Shown: positions 1-5,529, counted from the stretch's first letter. The stretch: 6,146 bases of DNA from Deferribacteres bacterium (GCA_013152795.1 JAADFS010000097.1:1-6146), one strand, 5' to 3'. Translations and numbers: made by a program. The notes: a model not told the origin generated them from the letters alone.

Positions 1-1
1 C

Positions 2-556
2 GAAAAGACCTTTATCGCCACGCAGGGGACAACCCACATAAGCGCAGTAGACGGGCAGGGAAACGCCGCATCAATGACCACATCAAACGGCTCGGGTTCC
101 GGCTGTTTTATCCCCGGAACAGGCATAATGCTGAACAACATGATGGGAGAGGATGATCTTCACCCGGACGGGTTCTTCTCATCCCCTCCGGGCATGAGGG
201 TCTCATCCATGATGGTACCCACGATCATCCTCAAACACGGCAGGGCGGATGTGGTCATGGGAAGCGGCGGGAGCAAGAGGATAAAGACAGCGGTGCTGCA
301 GGTGCTGCTGAACATAATCGACTTCAACTGTTCGCTTGAGGAGGCCGTGGAGGCCCCGCGTATCCACCTGGAGGACGGCACACTTCATACAGAACCGGGC
401 CTGCCCGCGGATGTGCTTGAAAGGCTGGCCGCGCATTACAAGTTAAACAGATGGAACACAAGGGACATGTACTTCGGGGGGGTCCACTGCGTAAGCGGTG
501 AAATGCACGGATGGGGAGACAGCAGGCGCGGCGGTGTTTTCCTGGCCGCCGGCTGA
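2..556 (+). CDS. ggt: Gamma-glutamyltransferase, C-terminal part (small subunit), 5' truncated by window edge
   Basis: This is the 3' part of an Ntn-hydrolase gamma-glutamyltransferase, an enzyme that cleaves or transfers the gamma-glutamyl group of glutathione and related compounds, usually in the periplasm. The frame is open from base 2. The motif TTH at 29-37 carries the catalytic Thr (codon 29-31) at which the proenzyme cleaves itself, so the window holds essentially the whole small subunit. Further family landmarks are PGTGIMLNN, GEDDL (146-160, acidic residues that would hold the gamma-glutamyl amino group), SSMM-P (203-220), GSGGSKRI (from 260), the EAPRIH segment and DSRRGG near the C-terminus. 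GSGGS in place of GSPGG, together with the GEDDLHP loop, fits the subfamily common outside enterobacteria. The large subunit and signal peptide lie outside the window. The gene converges on the rubrerythrin gene, 75 bases between stops. The identity is secure; the physiological substrate is not. Confidence 0.95.
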   Translation, partial: EKTFIATQGTTHISAVDGQGNAASMTTSNGSGSGCFIPGTGIMLNNMMGEDDLHPDGFFSSPPGMRVSSMMVPTIILKHGRADVVMGSGGSKRIKTAVLQVLLNIIDFNCSLEEAVEAPRIHLEDGTLHTEPGLPADVLERLAAHYKLNRWNTRDMYFGGVHCVSGEMHGWGDSRRGGVFLAAG

Positions 557-577
557 CCGCCGGAGGACGGACTTGTA

Positions 578-607
578 GTTGCATAAAGGCACCAGTGGTT
601 ATGCAGC
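578..607. repeat. Hairpin with GCATAA/TTATGC core, degenerate copy of the dispersed repeat, between convergent genes
   Basis: TGCATAA (580-586) and TTATGCA (599-605) form a perfect 7-bp stem with a 12-base loop, extended by a G-T wobble and a G-C pair. The core TTGCATAAAG matches the repeat copies at 1143-1192 and 3192-3263, but the outer ACCTTA arm is not clearly kept. It lies in the 75-base gap between the ggt stop and the rubrerythrin stop, where a bidirectional transcription barrier would be useful, yet no U-tract follows on the + strand. Membership of the repeat family is tentative. A second small inverted repeat, CCGGC/GCCGG, spans the ggt stop codon (549-563). Confidence 0.45.
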
Positions 608-613
608 GTCAGG

Positions 614-640
614 CAAAAGGTCGGCACGGCATTATGCCGA
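614..640 (-). terminator. Weak candidate terminator at the end of the rubrerythrin gene
   Basis: Read on the - strand, TCGGCA and TGCCGA can pair around the stop codon of the rubrerythrin gene, with an alternative CGGCAT/ATGCCG stem (627-639), and the sequence CCTTTTG follows. The stem is short and the U-run has only four residues, so this is a weak intrinsic terminator at best. Confidence 0.3.
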
Positions 641-1132
641 GGGGGTTCCCCCGTCGACGATGCTGTGTTCCTCCCACATAAACCAGTTGCCGGTATCCCG
701 GAGAAAATTATATGTGTTTTCAAAGATGTCATAGTGCAGGCGCTCCGCCTGAAGGAGTTTATCGAACAGGGCCTTTTCCTTGCCGGTCGGGGCTTCAGAT
801 GACAGTTTTCTGTAGAATTCGACACCTTCTTTTTCCATACGCACGGCGATCCTGAAGGCTTCAAGTTCATCCGAAGTCGCCTTGACCCTCTCCATCATTT
901 CATCTTTCATCTCCTCGAACACCGTCCTGATGTTTTTCATGGGATGTACATCCTCATCATGAATATCGAGTCCCTCCAGCAACCGGTTGACGGCCTCCAG
1001 ATGCTTTTTTTCATCCGCCGCTATTGTCTCAAACATCTTTTTCCCCGCCGGATAGGCCGTCCTGTCCGCTGCCTCCGTATAAAACGCGATTGCATCCGTC
1101 TCCATCTTTCTCGCCATCTCTATTGCATTCAT
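632..1132 (-). CDS. Rubrerythrin-like ferritin-like diiron protein (no rubredoxin domain)
   Basis: A 166-residue protein of the rubrerythrin/ferritin-like family, cytoplasmic four-helix bundles with a carboxylate-bridged diiron site that typically reduce peroxide in anaerobes. The ligand set is complete and shows the expected internal duplication: E11 in METDAIAFY, E41-x-x-H44 in DEKKH, then E100 in MEKEGVEFY and E130-x-x-H133 in ERLH; each half has the same 30-residue Glu-Glu spacing. The rubredoxin-like Cys4 domain of classical rubrerythrin is absent, so electrons must come from a separate partner. After the last helix comes an aromatic tail (NWFMWEEH, residues 149-156) often seen in this short class. 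The start at 1132 is fixed by AGGAGG five bases upstream. It is preceded by its own candidate promoter and a palindromic repeat, so it is probably transcribed separately from the dedA gene. Role in oxidative stress or iron handling is inferred from family. Confidence 0.9.
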   Translation of the reverse strand: MNAIEMARKMETDAIAFYTEAADRTAYPAGKKMFETIAADEKKHLEAVNRLLEGLDIHDEDVHPMKNIRTVFEEMKDEMMERVKATSDELEAFRIAVRMEKEGVEFYRKLSSEAPTGKEKALFDKLLQAERLHYDIFENTYNFLRDTGNWFMWEEHSIVDGGTPSA

Positions 1133-1137
1133 GTCTC

Positions 1138-1143
1138 CCTCCT
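1138..1143 (-). promoter_or_regulatory. Shine-Dalgarno AGGAGG of the rubrerythrin gene
   Basis: On the - strand AGGAGG stands five bases before the ATG at 1132. It is by far the best ribosome binding site in the window. It directly abuts the outer arm of the palindromic repeat at 1143-1192, so folding of that repeat in the mRNA could affect its accessibility. Confidence 0.75.
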
Positions 1144-1192
1144 TACCTTACAGTAGCATAAGATACTGCCCGTTTATGCAACATTAAGGTTA
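1143..1192. repeat. Palindromic intergenic repeat, copy in the rubrerythrin leader
   Basis: The left arm TACCTTACAGTAGCATAA (1144-1161) and the right arm TTTATGCAACATTAAGGTT (1173-1191) are inverted copies of each other: ACCTTA and GCATAA pair fully and 14 of 17 arm positions match, with an 11-base loop. The right arm is identical over 19 bases to that of the copy at 3192-3263, and the left arm differs by one base. The unit lies wholly in the rubrerythrin 5' leader. It could be a REP- or MITE-like element, an RNA hairpin in the leader, or a binding site for a dimeric regulator; the sequence alone does not decide. Confidence 0.8.
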
Positions 1193-1221
1193 ATGTTAGC
1201 AGAAGTATCAGTCCGGGGCAA
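1193..1221 (-). promoter_or_regulatory. Candidate sigma70-type promoter for the rubrerythrin gene
   Basis: On the - strand TTGCCC (1221-1216) is followed after exactly 17 bases by TAACAT (1198-1193), which is preceded by TG one base away, giving an extended -10 (TGCTAACAT). Each hexamer matches consensus at four of six positions. The predicted transcription start, near 1186, falls inside the right arm of the palindromic repeat, so almost the whole repeat would be in the 5' UTR. This is prediction from motif matching only. Confidence 0.45.
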
Positions 1222-1256
1222 GGGCAAGATGTGAGATTTCAAGAAAAAAAAGATAC

Positions 1257-1835
1257 TTATTTCAGCCTTTTCCGTGACAGGGTGCGTTCGAGATGGCGGA
1301 TGAACAGAATCACCGCCGCCACGCTCACCCCCAGCCAGAGCCATGCAAGCCAGCCGTGGAATATCCGCATAATGCTTTCTTCCAGAATGTATCCCGCGCC
1401 CAGGATAAGCGCGGCCCACAGCATGCAGTTCAGGGCCTCGTACAACATGAATTTCCTGAAAGACATCTCCGTAATGCCGATGGCTACAGCACCGATTATG
1501 CGCATGCCGTAGAGATACTGAAGGATGAAGACAGCGGTTTTCGGGCGTTCAAGCACAATCCTGTTGACCTCCGCAAACCGCACCCTTATCCAGTTGCTCT
1601 TCGGCAGTATATAGCGGTTGCCGAATATCCGGCCGGCGAAAAACCAGAATACGTGACCTGCCCATGCACCAAGGGAGGCGCTTGCCCAGACGCTTAAAGG
1701 ATTCAGCAGCCCTGCCCCGGCAACGATCCCCGCTGCCAGCAGTACCGTTTCACCTTCAATAAAAGTGCCTGCAAAGACAGCCGCGATGCCATACTTGCTG
1801 ATAAGGGCGGCTGCTGAGGGACTCAGGGTGCCCAT
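1257..1835 (-). CDS. DedA/VTT-family (SNARE-associated) integral membrane protein
   Basis: A 192-residue inner-membrane protein of the DedA superfamily, whose members act in lipid-carrier or phospholipid flipping and proton-dependent membrane homeostasis. The N-terminal re-entrant motif is FIEGETVLLAAG (residues 25-36), with acidic E27 and E29. After hydrophobic segments around 47-68 comes the second conserved motif, YLYGMRIIGAVAIG (107-120), then MSFRKF, and two further hydrophobic stretches at about 131-151 and 161-180. In well-studied DedA proteins this motif has two arginines six residues apart and a proline four after the second; here R112 is kept but the first is Q106 and the proline is A116. 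The ATG at 1835 is the earliest possible start, since an in-frame TGA lies nine bases upstream. It follows the endonuclease Q stop by 40 bases and is probably cotranscribed with it. A run of eight T follows the stop on the coding strand, but without a GC stem. Confidence 0.88.
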   Translation of the reverse strand: MGTLSPSAAALISKYGIAAVFAGTFIEGETVLLAAGIVAGAGLLNPLSVWASASLGAWAGHVFWFFAGRIFGNRYILPKSNWIRVRFAEVNRIVLERPKTAVFILQYLYGMRIIGAVAIGITEMSFRKFMLYEALNCMLWAALILGAGYILEESIMRIFHGWLAWLWLGVSVAAVILFIRHLERTLSRKRLK

Positions 1836-1849
1836 TTTCGTTCAATCAT
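1823..1849 (-). other. Eight-codon mini-ORF overlapping the dedA start codon
   Basis: On the - strand an ATG at 1849 opens a reading frame of eight codons (MIERKWAP) ending in TGA at 1825-1823, so it spans the dedA ATG at 1835 in a different frame. The purine-rich GAGGGGAGG (1872-1864) lies 14 bases before this ATG and 28 before the dedA ATG, which itself has no close Shine-Dalgarno. The mini-ORF could help load ribosomes for dedA by coupling, or be chance; nothing but position supports it. Confidence 0.2.
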
Positions 1850-1875
1850 GTTTTCTTTCCCAACCTCCCCTCTTA

Positions 1876-3147
1876 TCAGAAAAGCCTGGCCTGCCCCCTG
1901 ATCTTTTTTCTCTCAACTTCCTCGAATATCTTAATCCTGCCGTATTCCCCGTCATACCCGGGTGCAATATGCACCCTGCCTTCACGTACCCTTGAGACAG
2001 CCTCCCTGATAAGGGGGAATCCCGCTGCCTCAATATCCTTTAGCGGCACATCCATGAGGATGCGGAATTCGCTGCCCAGCTTTGCAAGCAGTTTCATGTA
2101 TTCGTTATTGACGGTCTTGCTGTTGACCCCCACGTTCACCGCCTCTGCAATAATCTCGGGCAGGGGGATTATGGAATGATAACCGGGTGAGCCCGGCGGT
2201 TTAAAGCCGCTGCCCCTGTCCGCAAGTTCTTCGACCCTGTGCATCACCCCCACCGTCAATTTCCTCCCGCATACCGGACAGAGATAGTTGCGGGCCATTG
2301 TCTCCGCGGGTGAGAGGCTGATATTGCACAGCCTGTGTCCGTCGTAATGATATTTCCCTTCCTCGGGGAAGAACTCCACGGTGCCGTTAAAACCCTTGCC
2401 GGTCTTTATTGCTTCCGTGATCTCCCTGTATGACACCCCTGTATCGAAGATGTTGGCCTCACGTCCGATCTTGGCGGGAGAGTGGGCGTCGGAGTTGGAG
2501 ATGAGGGTGATTCCGTCAAGGGCCGACAGCCGCCAGTTCATCGGCGGATCCGATGAGAGCCCTGTCTCGATTGCATGAATATGCGGGGACATTTCCTCGA
2601 AGCATTCCTCGATCGAGTCAAAGCCCGAGGCTGCGCCGAACACGGAAAAGTGGGGTGTCCATGCATGCGCGGGGATGAGCATGGCATCGGCGGAGGCATC
2701 CAGAACGGTCTTCAGAAGCTCCTTTGCATCCAGCCCCAGTATGGGCCTGCCGTCGGCCTTCAGATTGCCTATCCGCGACAGGGCGGCGTTTATCCTTGCG
2801 GCACCGTCAAAATCCGGGACGATTACAATGCAGTGTATCTTGCGCGTCCTGCCGTTTTTGCTGTAGATACAGCTTATCTCTGCGGATAAAAGGAAAAAGA
2901 CATCCGCCCTGCACGAGGCCGGAATGTCATCCGCCTGAAACTCTTTCTTCAGCCTGAACAGTCCGTTGTCCCCGGGTTGGAGCGTGGCCTCAAGCTCCCT
3001 GAACCATTCCGGATGCGTGAAATCGCCGGTGCCGATAACAGTAATACCCTTCAGTTGCGCCCATCTCCATAACGCCACGGGGGACATCTCCCTGCTGGTT
3101 GCCCTTGAATATCTTGAATGTATGTGAAGGTCGGCGATAAAACGCAT
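1876..3147 (-). CDS. Endonuclease Q-type PHP-domain nuclease (TIGR00375 family)
   Basis: A 423-residue protein matching, in length and motifs, the endonuclease Q family, which nicks DNA 5' of deaminated bases (uracil, hypoxanthine, xanthine) and abasic sites; family members in bacteria are often mislabelled UvrD helicase. The N-terminal PHP domain (about 1-230) has a full metal set: DLHIHS (D6, H8, H10), GTGD (D42) with H45, SAEIS (E90), KIH (H105), IPAHAW (H161) and SNSDAH (D220, H222). A zinc knuckle follows: C274, then CPVCG with C290 and C293, with H271 or H303 as possible fourth ligand, then the family block MHRVEELADR. A helical C-terminal part ends in GQARLF, whose last five residues resemble the bacterial sliding-clamp motif. 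The start at 3147 is forced: DLHIHS begins at residue 6 and an in-frame TAA lies nine bases upstream. There is no Shine-Dalgarno. Tandem stops TGA TAA end it. Family assignment is strong; activity is inferred. Confidence 0.9.
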   Translation of the reverse strand: MRFIADLHIHSRYSRATSREMSPVALWRWAQLKGITVIGTGDFTHPEWFRELEATLQPGDNGLFRLKKEFQADDIPASCRADVFFLLSAEISCIYSKNGRTRKIHCIVIVPDFDGAARINAALSRIGNLKADGRPILGLDAKELLKTVLDASADAMLIPAHAWTPHFSVFGAASGFDSIEECFEEMSPHIHAIETGLSSDPPMNWRLSALDGITLISNSDAHSPAKIGREANIFDTGVSYREITEAIKTGKGFNGTVEFFPEEGKYHYDGHRLCNISLSPAETMARNYLCPVCGRKLTVGVMHRVEELADRGSGFKPPGSPGYHSIIPLPEIIAEAVNVGVNSKTVNNEYMKLLAKLGSEFRILMDVPLKDIEAAGFPLIREAVSRVREGRVHIAPGYDGEYGRIKIFEEVERKKIRGQARLF

Positions 3148-3152
3148 GGGAG

Positions 3153-3161
3153 ATTATAACA
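3153..3161 (-). promoter_or_regulatory. Extended -10 promoter element (TGTTATAAT) of the endonuclease Q gene
   Basis: On the - strand TG-T-TATAAT runs from 3161 to 3153, a perfect -10 hexamer with the TGn extension that can replace a -35 box; no good -35 is seen upstream. Counting the last T as -7 puts transcription start at about 3148-3146, on the ATG itself (3147). The mRNA would therefore be leaderless, which fits the lack of any Shine-Dalgarno before this start. Confidence 0.55.
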
Positions 3162-3191
3162 TTTTATCCCCCGGGCGGTCTTACCCCCCCT

Positions 3192-3263
3192 TTACCTTAC
3201 AGTGGCATAAAAATATCGCCTGCGGGGAGGCCCTCCTGCCGCTTTATGCAACATTAAGGTTTA
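3192..3263. repeat. Palindromic intergenic repeat, copy between the M48 and endonuclease Q genes
   Basis: The left arm TACCTTACAGTGGCATAA (3193-3210) and right arm TTTATGCAACATTAAGGTT (3243-3261) are the same arms as in the 1143-1192 copy, in the same orientation: 18 of 19 bases match over 3192-3210 and 19 of 19 on the right. The centre is longer here (32 bases instead of 11) and holds its own GC-rich inverted repeat (3222-3242), so the whole unit can fold as a two-tier hairpin. Its right end overlaps the TAA stop of the M48 gene (3263-3261). Confidence 0.8.
3211..3242 (-). terminator. Candidate intrinsic terminator for the YjgN-M48 operon, inside the repeat
   Basis: On the - strand GCGG...GGAG pairs with CTCC...CCGC (3242-3222) with a two-base bulge and a short loop, followed by AGGCGATATTTTTATG. 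The stem is GC-rich, but the T-run is five bases and starts about eight bases after the stem, so termination would be imperfect. Its place directly after the M48 stop supports the role. Confidence 0.4.
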
Positions 3264-4313
3264 TTCCGCTGCTTCCCCGGAGGGCATGGATGCTTCAATA
3301 TCCCGCAGGTGCTGCACCCGCTGATTTGTCAGAGGGTGGGAAGACAGGAGGGACTCGCCGGGGTAGTCGGCCATGTCCCGGGTGATGCGCAGCAGAATGG
3401 CCTGAAACGGGCCGGTCCCCCAGCCCTTCCGTATCATATAGAGGGCGGCGACCGTGTCGGCCTCTGTTTCAAATTTACGGGAATATCCTGACCGCGCCAG
3501 GAGCGTCGGCAATGATGCGGCTGTGGAGGTGATCGAGGTTATGTCACCGGCAAGCGCGGAGACCAGAAGGAAGACACCCGAGTTCTGTATAATGCTCCTG
3601 AGGCCGTGGCGCTTTTTTACATGCGCTGTTTCGTGGGCGAGTATGGCCAGAAGTTCCCTGTTACTGTCGGCGAGGTCAACCAGCTCATCCGTCATTATAA
3701 TGAGGCCGGACGGCAGTGCGAATGCGTTCGGCCCTATGTAGGGACTTTTGCGGAACTCCAGGCGGTAATCGGAGTCCGGATCGATTTCACTGTGCAGGTG
3801 CTGAAATTCTTCCTGAAGTTTTTCGGTTTTTCCAGGGTCGAGTTCCGAGGGTTTCAGGAACCTGCGGTCGAGCATTTCAATCGCCTGCCGGCTCATCTGT
3901 TCCGCAAGTTCAGGCGGGACCGAGTAGGCTATTTTTTCAGCGAGAAAAGGGATGCCGTATGTTACAAACACCCAGACGCAAAGCACCAGACCGGCCAAGG
4001 CGCCGACTGCTGTCTTCCACCGGTTTTCCAGGCGATGCACAAACCCCATTCCGCGGTTCTGTCCCGTGAGACGTTCCAGGGCGGAGACCGCCGCTGTATC
4101 TGATGTTTGACATTGCGCGCCGCCGGGCAACTGAATGGAACGCATCGTGTTTCCAAGAGGAGGGGTGATCGTGCAATCTTCAAGGGGGATGTCAAGCGCC
4201 GGATAATCTCCTTCCACGCCGCGGATATGCAGTGTCCTGCCGTCAAAAACAACCGATACGGCATATGCCCTGGAGGTTTTCCCGTCGAAATATACACCCG
4301 TGAACTCGATCAT
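3261..4313 (-). CDS. M48-family zinc metallopeptidase, membrane-anchored, with N-terminal accessory domain
   Basis: A 350-residue protein with the M48 zinc-protease signature: HETAH at 227-231 (ligands H227 and H231, catalytic E228), third ligand E282 in FETEAD, and the downstream SSHPLTNQR block (324-332) typical of M48 proteins. Residues 1-98 form a separate soluble domain of short beta-like segments that resembles the accessory domain of some M48 proteins (DUF7092-like, from memory). A transmembrane segment (about 101-124) follows, and another hydrophobic stretch lies at 245-272. No classical signal peptide is seen, so the topology is N-terminus inside with the protease domain probably periplasmic, though this is inferred. 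Its ATG overlaps the YjgN stop as ATGA, with no strong Shine-Dalgarno, pointing to translational coupling. Likely substrates are membrane or envelope proteins; the YjgN partner is an obvious candidate. Transcription probably ends in the hairpin repeat that begins at its stop codon. Confidence 0.92.
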   Translation of the reverse strand: MIEFTGVYFDGKTSRAYAVSVVFDGRTLHIRGVEGDYPALDIPLEDCTITPPLGNTMRSIQLPGGAQCQTSDTAAVSALERLTGQNRGMGFVHRLENRWKTAVGALAGLVLCVWVFVTYGIPFLAEKIAYSVPPELAEQMSRQAIEMLDRRFLKPSELDPGKTEKLQEEFQHLHSEIDPDSDYRLEFRKSPYIGPNAFALPSGLIIMTDELVDLADSNRELLAILAHETAHVKKRHGLRSIIQNSGVFLLVSALAGDITSITSTAASLPTLLARSGYSRKFETEADTVAALYMIRKGWGTGPFQAILLRITRDMADYPGESLLSSHPLTNQRVQHLRDIEASMPSGEAAE

Positions 4314-5497
4314 AGTCCGATATCTATATCAAAGAAATCCGTGGCGACATCGCCGTAAGCGCTTTCATCAGGCCTGACGCCTGCGGTGAATTCATCGAGG
4401 CCCTGGCCCGCGATCACGGTCAGGTTGTCGATGATATAGCGGGTGCGCCTGACCTTTGCCCAGGGAATGAGAAGCCCCACGGAAAAAATTATGGCGAGAA
4501 TGTTCGTTATCCGTATCCAGAACAGTTGTTTGGCCTTGAGCGTGCTCTGAAATCTTATATTCCCGAGTTCGGAATGCCCCAAGCAGTAATTGGTGGTCCA
4601 GGCGTAGATGTACTGCTGGACAAAGGTGGAAACAACCAGCGTTGTAAAATATATGCTAAGGATAAAAAATATCATTCCAGCATTGAATATCCCTGCTTCC
4701 GGGGCGGGAATCATGGTGGCAAAAGACATGAGTATCGGTATAGAGAAGAATATAATCACGACCAGCAGCACGACCACCAAGCCGTAGAGTTTGTAGAACT
4801 CGCGGGCGCTCCCTTGAAATATGTTGGCGGTTGTTCCAAAGCCGATGTTGCCGAAGAAATATTTTTTCCGCTGAAATGCCCAGTAGGGGATAATCAGCCC
4901 GAAAGTAAAAGGTATGAGCATGGGATAGAGCAGATAGGTCTTGTAGCTTTCCCCGAGCGTGCCGCGGAAGTGAAAGGGGATATTCCGGTAGACGGAGTGG
5001 CGGGCGAAAAACCTGAGTGACTTGTAGATTAAGAACGGCAGGACAAGCGAGAATATCCCGAAGACCATGAGACTGTAAAGGGGATTGTATGCTTCAGCAA
5101 GGTAATAGAGGAGTATACCCCCACCTACTATCAGGTAGCCCCTCAGGAGCGCCACGGGGTGTGCCGTATAATCAAACGGCTGACCGTCCATGACGGTATG
5201 CTGGTAGAAAAAGCGGCGCTCCCGTACCTTTGCCCACGGAGCGTAAAGACCCAGCGTCAGGATCGTCAGGAATGTGTTGACGATCCATATCCTGAAGAAC
5301 TCACCGGCTGAACCGGTAAACACGGGTTTGCAGCGCTGAGACCCTAAGGGGGCGGTAATAGTAGCCGTGTGAGAGTCATCTTTTCTGCGGGGACGCTCCG
5401 GTTGCAGATCAACGTTACACTCCGGACACGTGGCAATCCCATCCAAATCTTTTTCACTTGCCGAGAAACCGCAGTTAAGGCATACGAAATGAGTCAT
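4310..5497 (-). CDS. YjgN-family (DUF898) multi-pass membrane protein with N-terminal zinc ribbon
   Basis: A 395-residue protein of unknown function. Residues 1-31 form a small zinc ribbon (C6-x2-C9 and C24-P-E-C27), followed by a charged linker to about 57. The rest is a DUF898 membrane region with about seven hydrophobic segments (near 70-90, 118-135, 140-160, 188-206, 237-262, 272-297, 328-346). It contains three related units of the pattern small-residue loop, membrane helix, then an aromatic-basic turn: APWAKVRERR (86-95), PYWAFQRKKY (204-213) and PWAKVRRTRY (345-354). The C-terminus is acidic (DFFDIDIGL). The start at 5497 puts the first cysteine at residue 6, and an in-frame stop lies 30 bases upstream; the Shine-Dalgarno is poor (AAAGGG, 13 bases away). 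It overlaps the M48 protease gene by four bases, an arrangement I recall for YjgN homologues in other bacteria. Transport, envelope sensing or protease substrate are all possible. Confidence 0.9.
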   Translation of the reverse strand: MTHFVCLNCGFSASEKDLDGIATCPECNVDLQPERPRRKDDSHTATITAPLGSQRCKPVFTGSAGEFFRIWIVNTFLTILTLGLYAPWAKVRERRFFYQHTVMDGQPFDYTAHPVALLRGYLIVGGGILLYYLAEAYNPLYSLMVFGIFSLVLPFLIYKSLRFFARHSVYRNIPFHFRGTLGESYKTYLLYPMLIPFTFGLIIPYWAFQRKKYFFGNIGFGTTANIFQGSAREFYKLYGLVVVLLVVIIFFSIPILMSFATMIPAPEAGIFNAGMIFFILSIYFTTLVVSTFVQQYIYAWTTNYCLGHSELGNIRFQSTLKAKQLFWIRITNILAIIFSVGLLIPWAKVRRTRYIIDNLTVIAGQGLDEFTAGVRPDESAYGDVATDFFDIDIGL

Positions 5498-5529
5498 TAT
5501 TGACAGCGAGCCCTTTCGATCTTCTTACA

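Noticed and set aside
1143..1192. Riboswitch or tRNA-like structure in the rubrerythrin leader
   Set aside because: It is a single palindrome of about 50 bases without multi-helix junctions or conserved aptamer motifs.
1236..1259. Intrinsic terminator after dedA
   Set aside because: A run of eight T follows the stop on the - strand, but there is no GC-rich stem before it, so an intrinsic terminator is not supported.
1143..3263. Composite transposon or IS ends
   Set aside because: The bracketed genes include no transposase or integrase, and I see no target-site duplication outside the repeats; only the repeat bracket itself is reported.
3146..3385. + strand frame starting next to the endonuclease Q start and crossing the repeat
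   Set aside because: It runs through the palindromic repeat and into the antisense of the M48 C-terminus; no homology signal is visible, so a divergent small gene is not supported.
3606..4103. 165-codon + strand frame opposite the M48 gene
   Set aside because: It is a shadow of the M48 coding frame, without motif or ribosome binding site.
4526..5020. 164-codon + strand frame opposite the YjgN gene
   Set aside because: Its translation is low-complexity and rich in charged residues with no recognisable motif, and it lies wholly antisense to a clearly conserved membrane protein.
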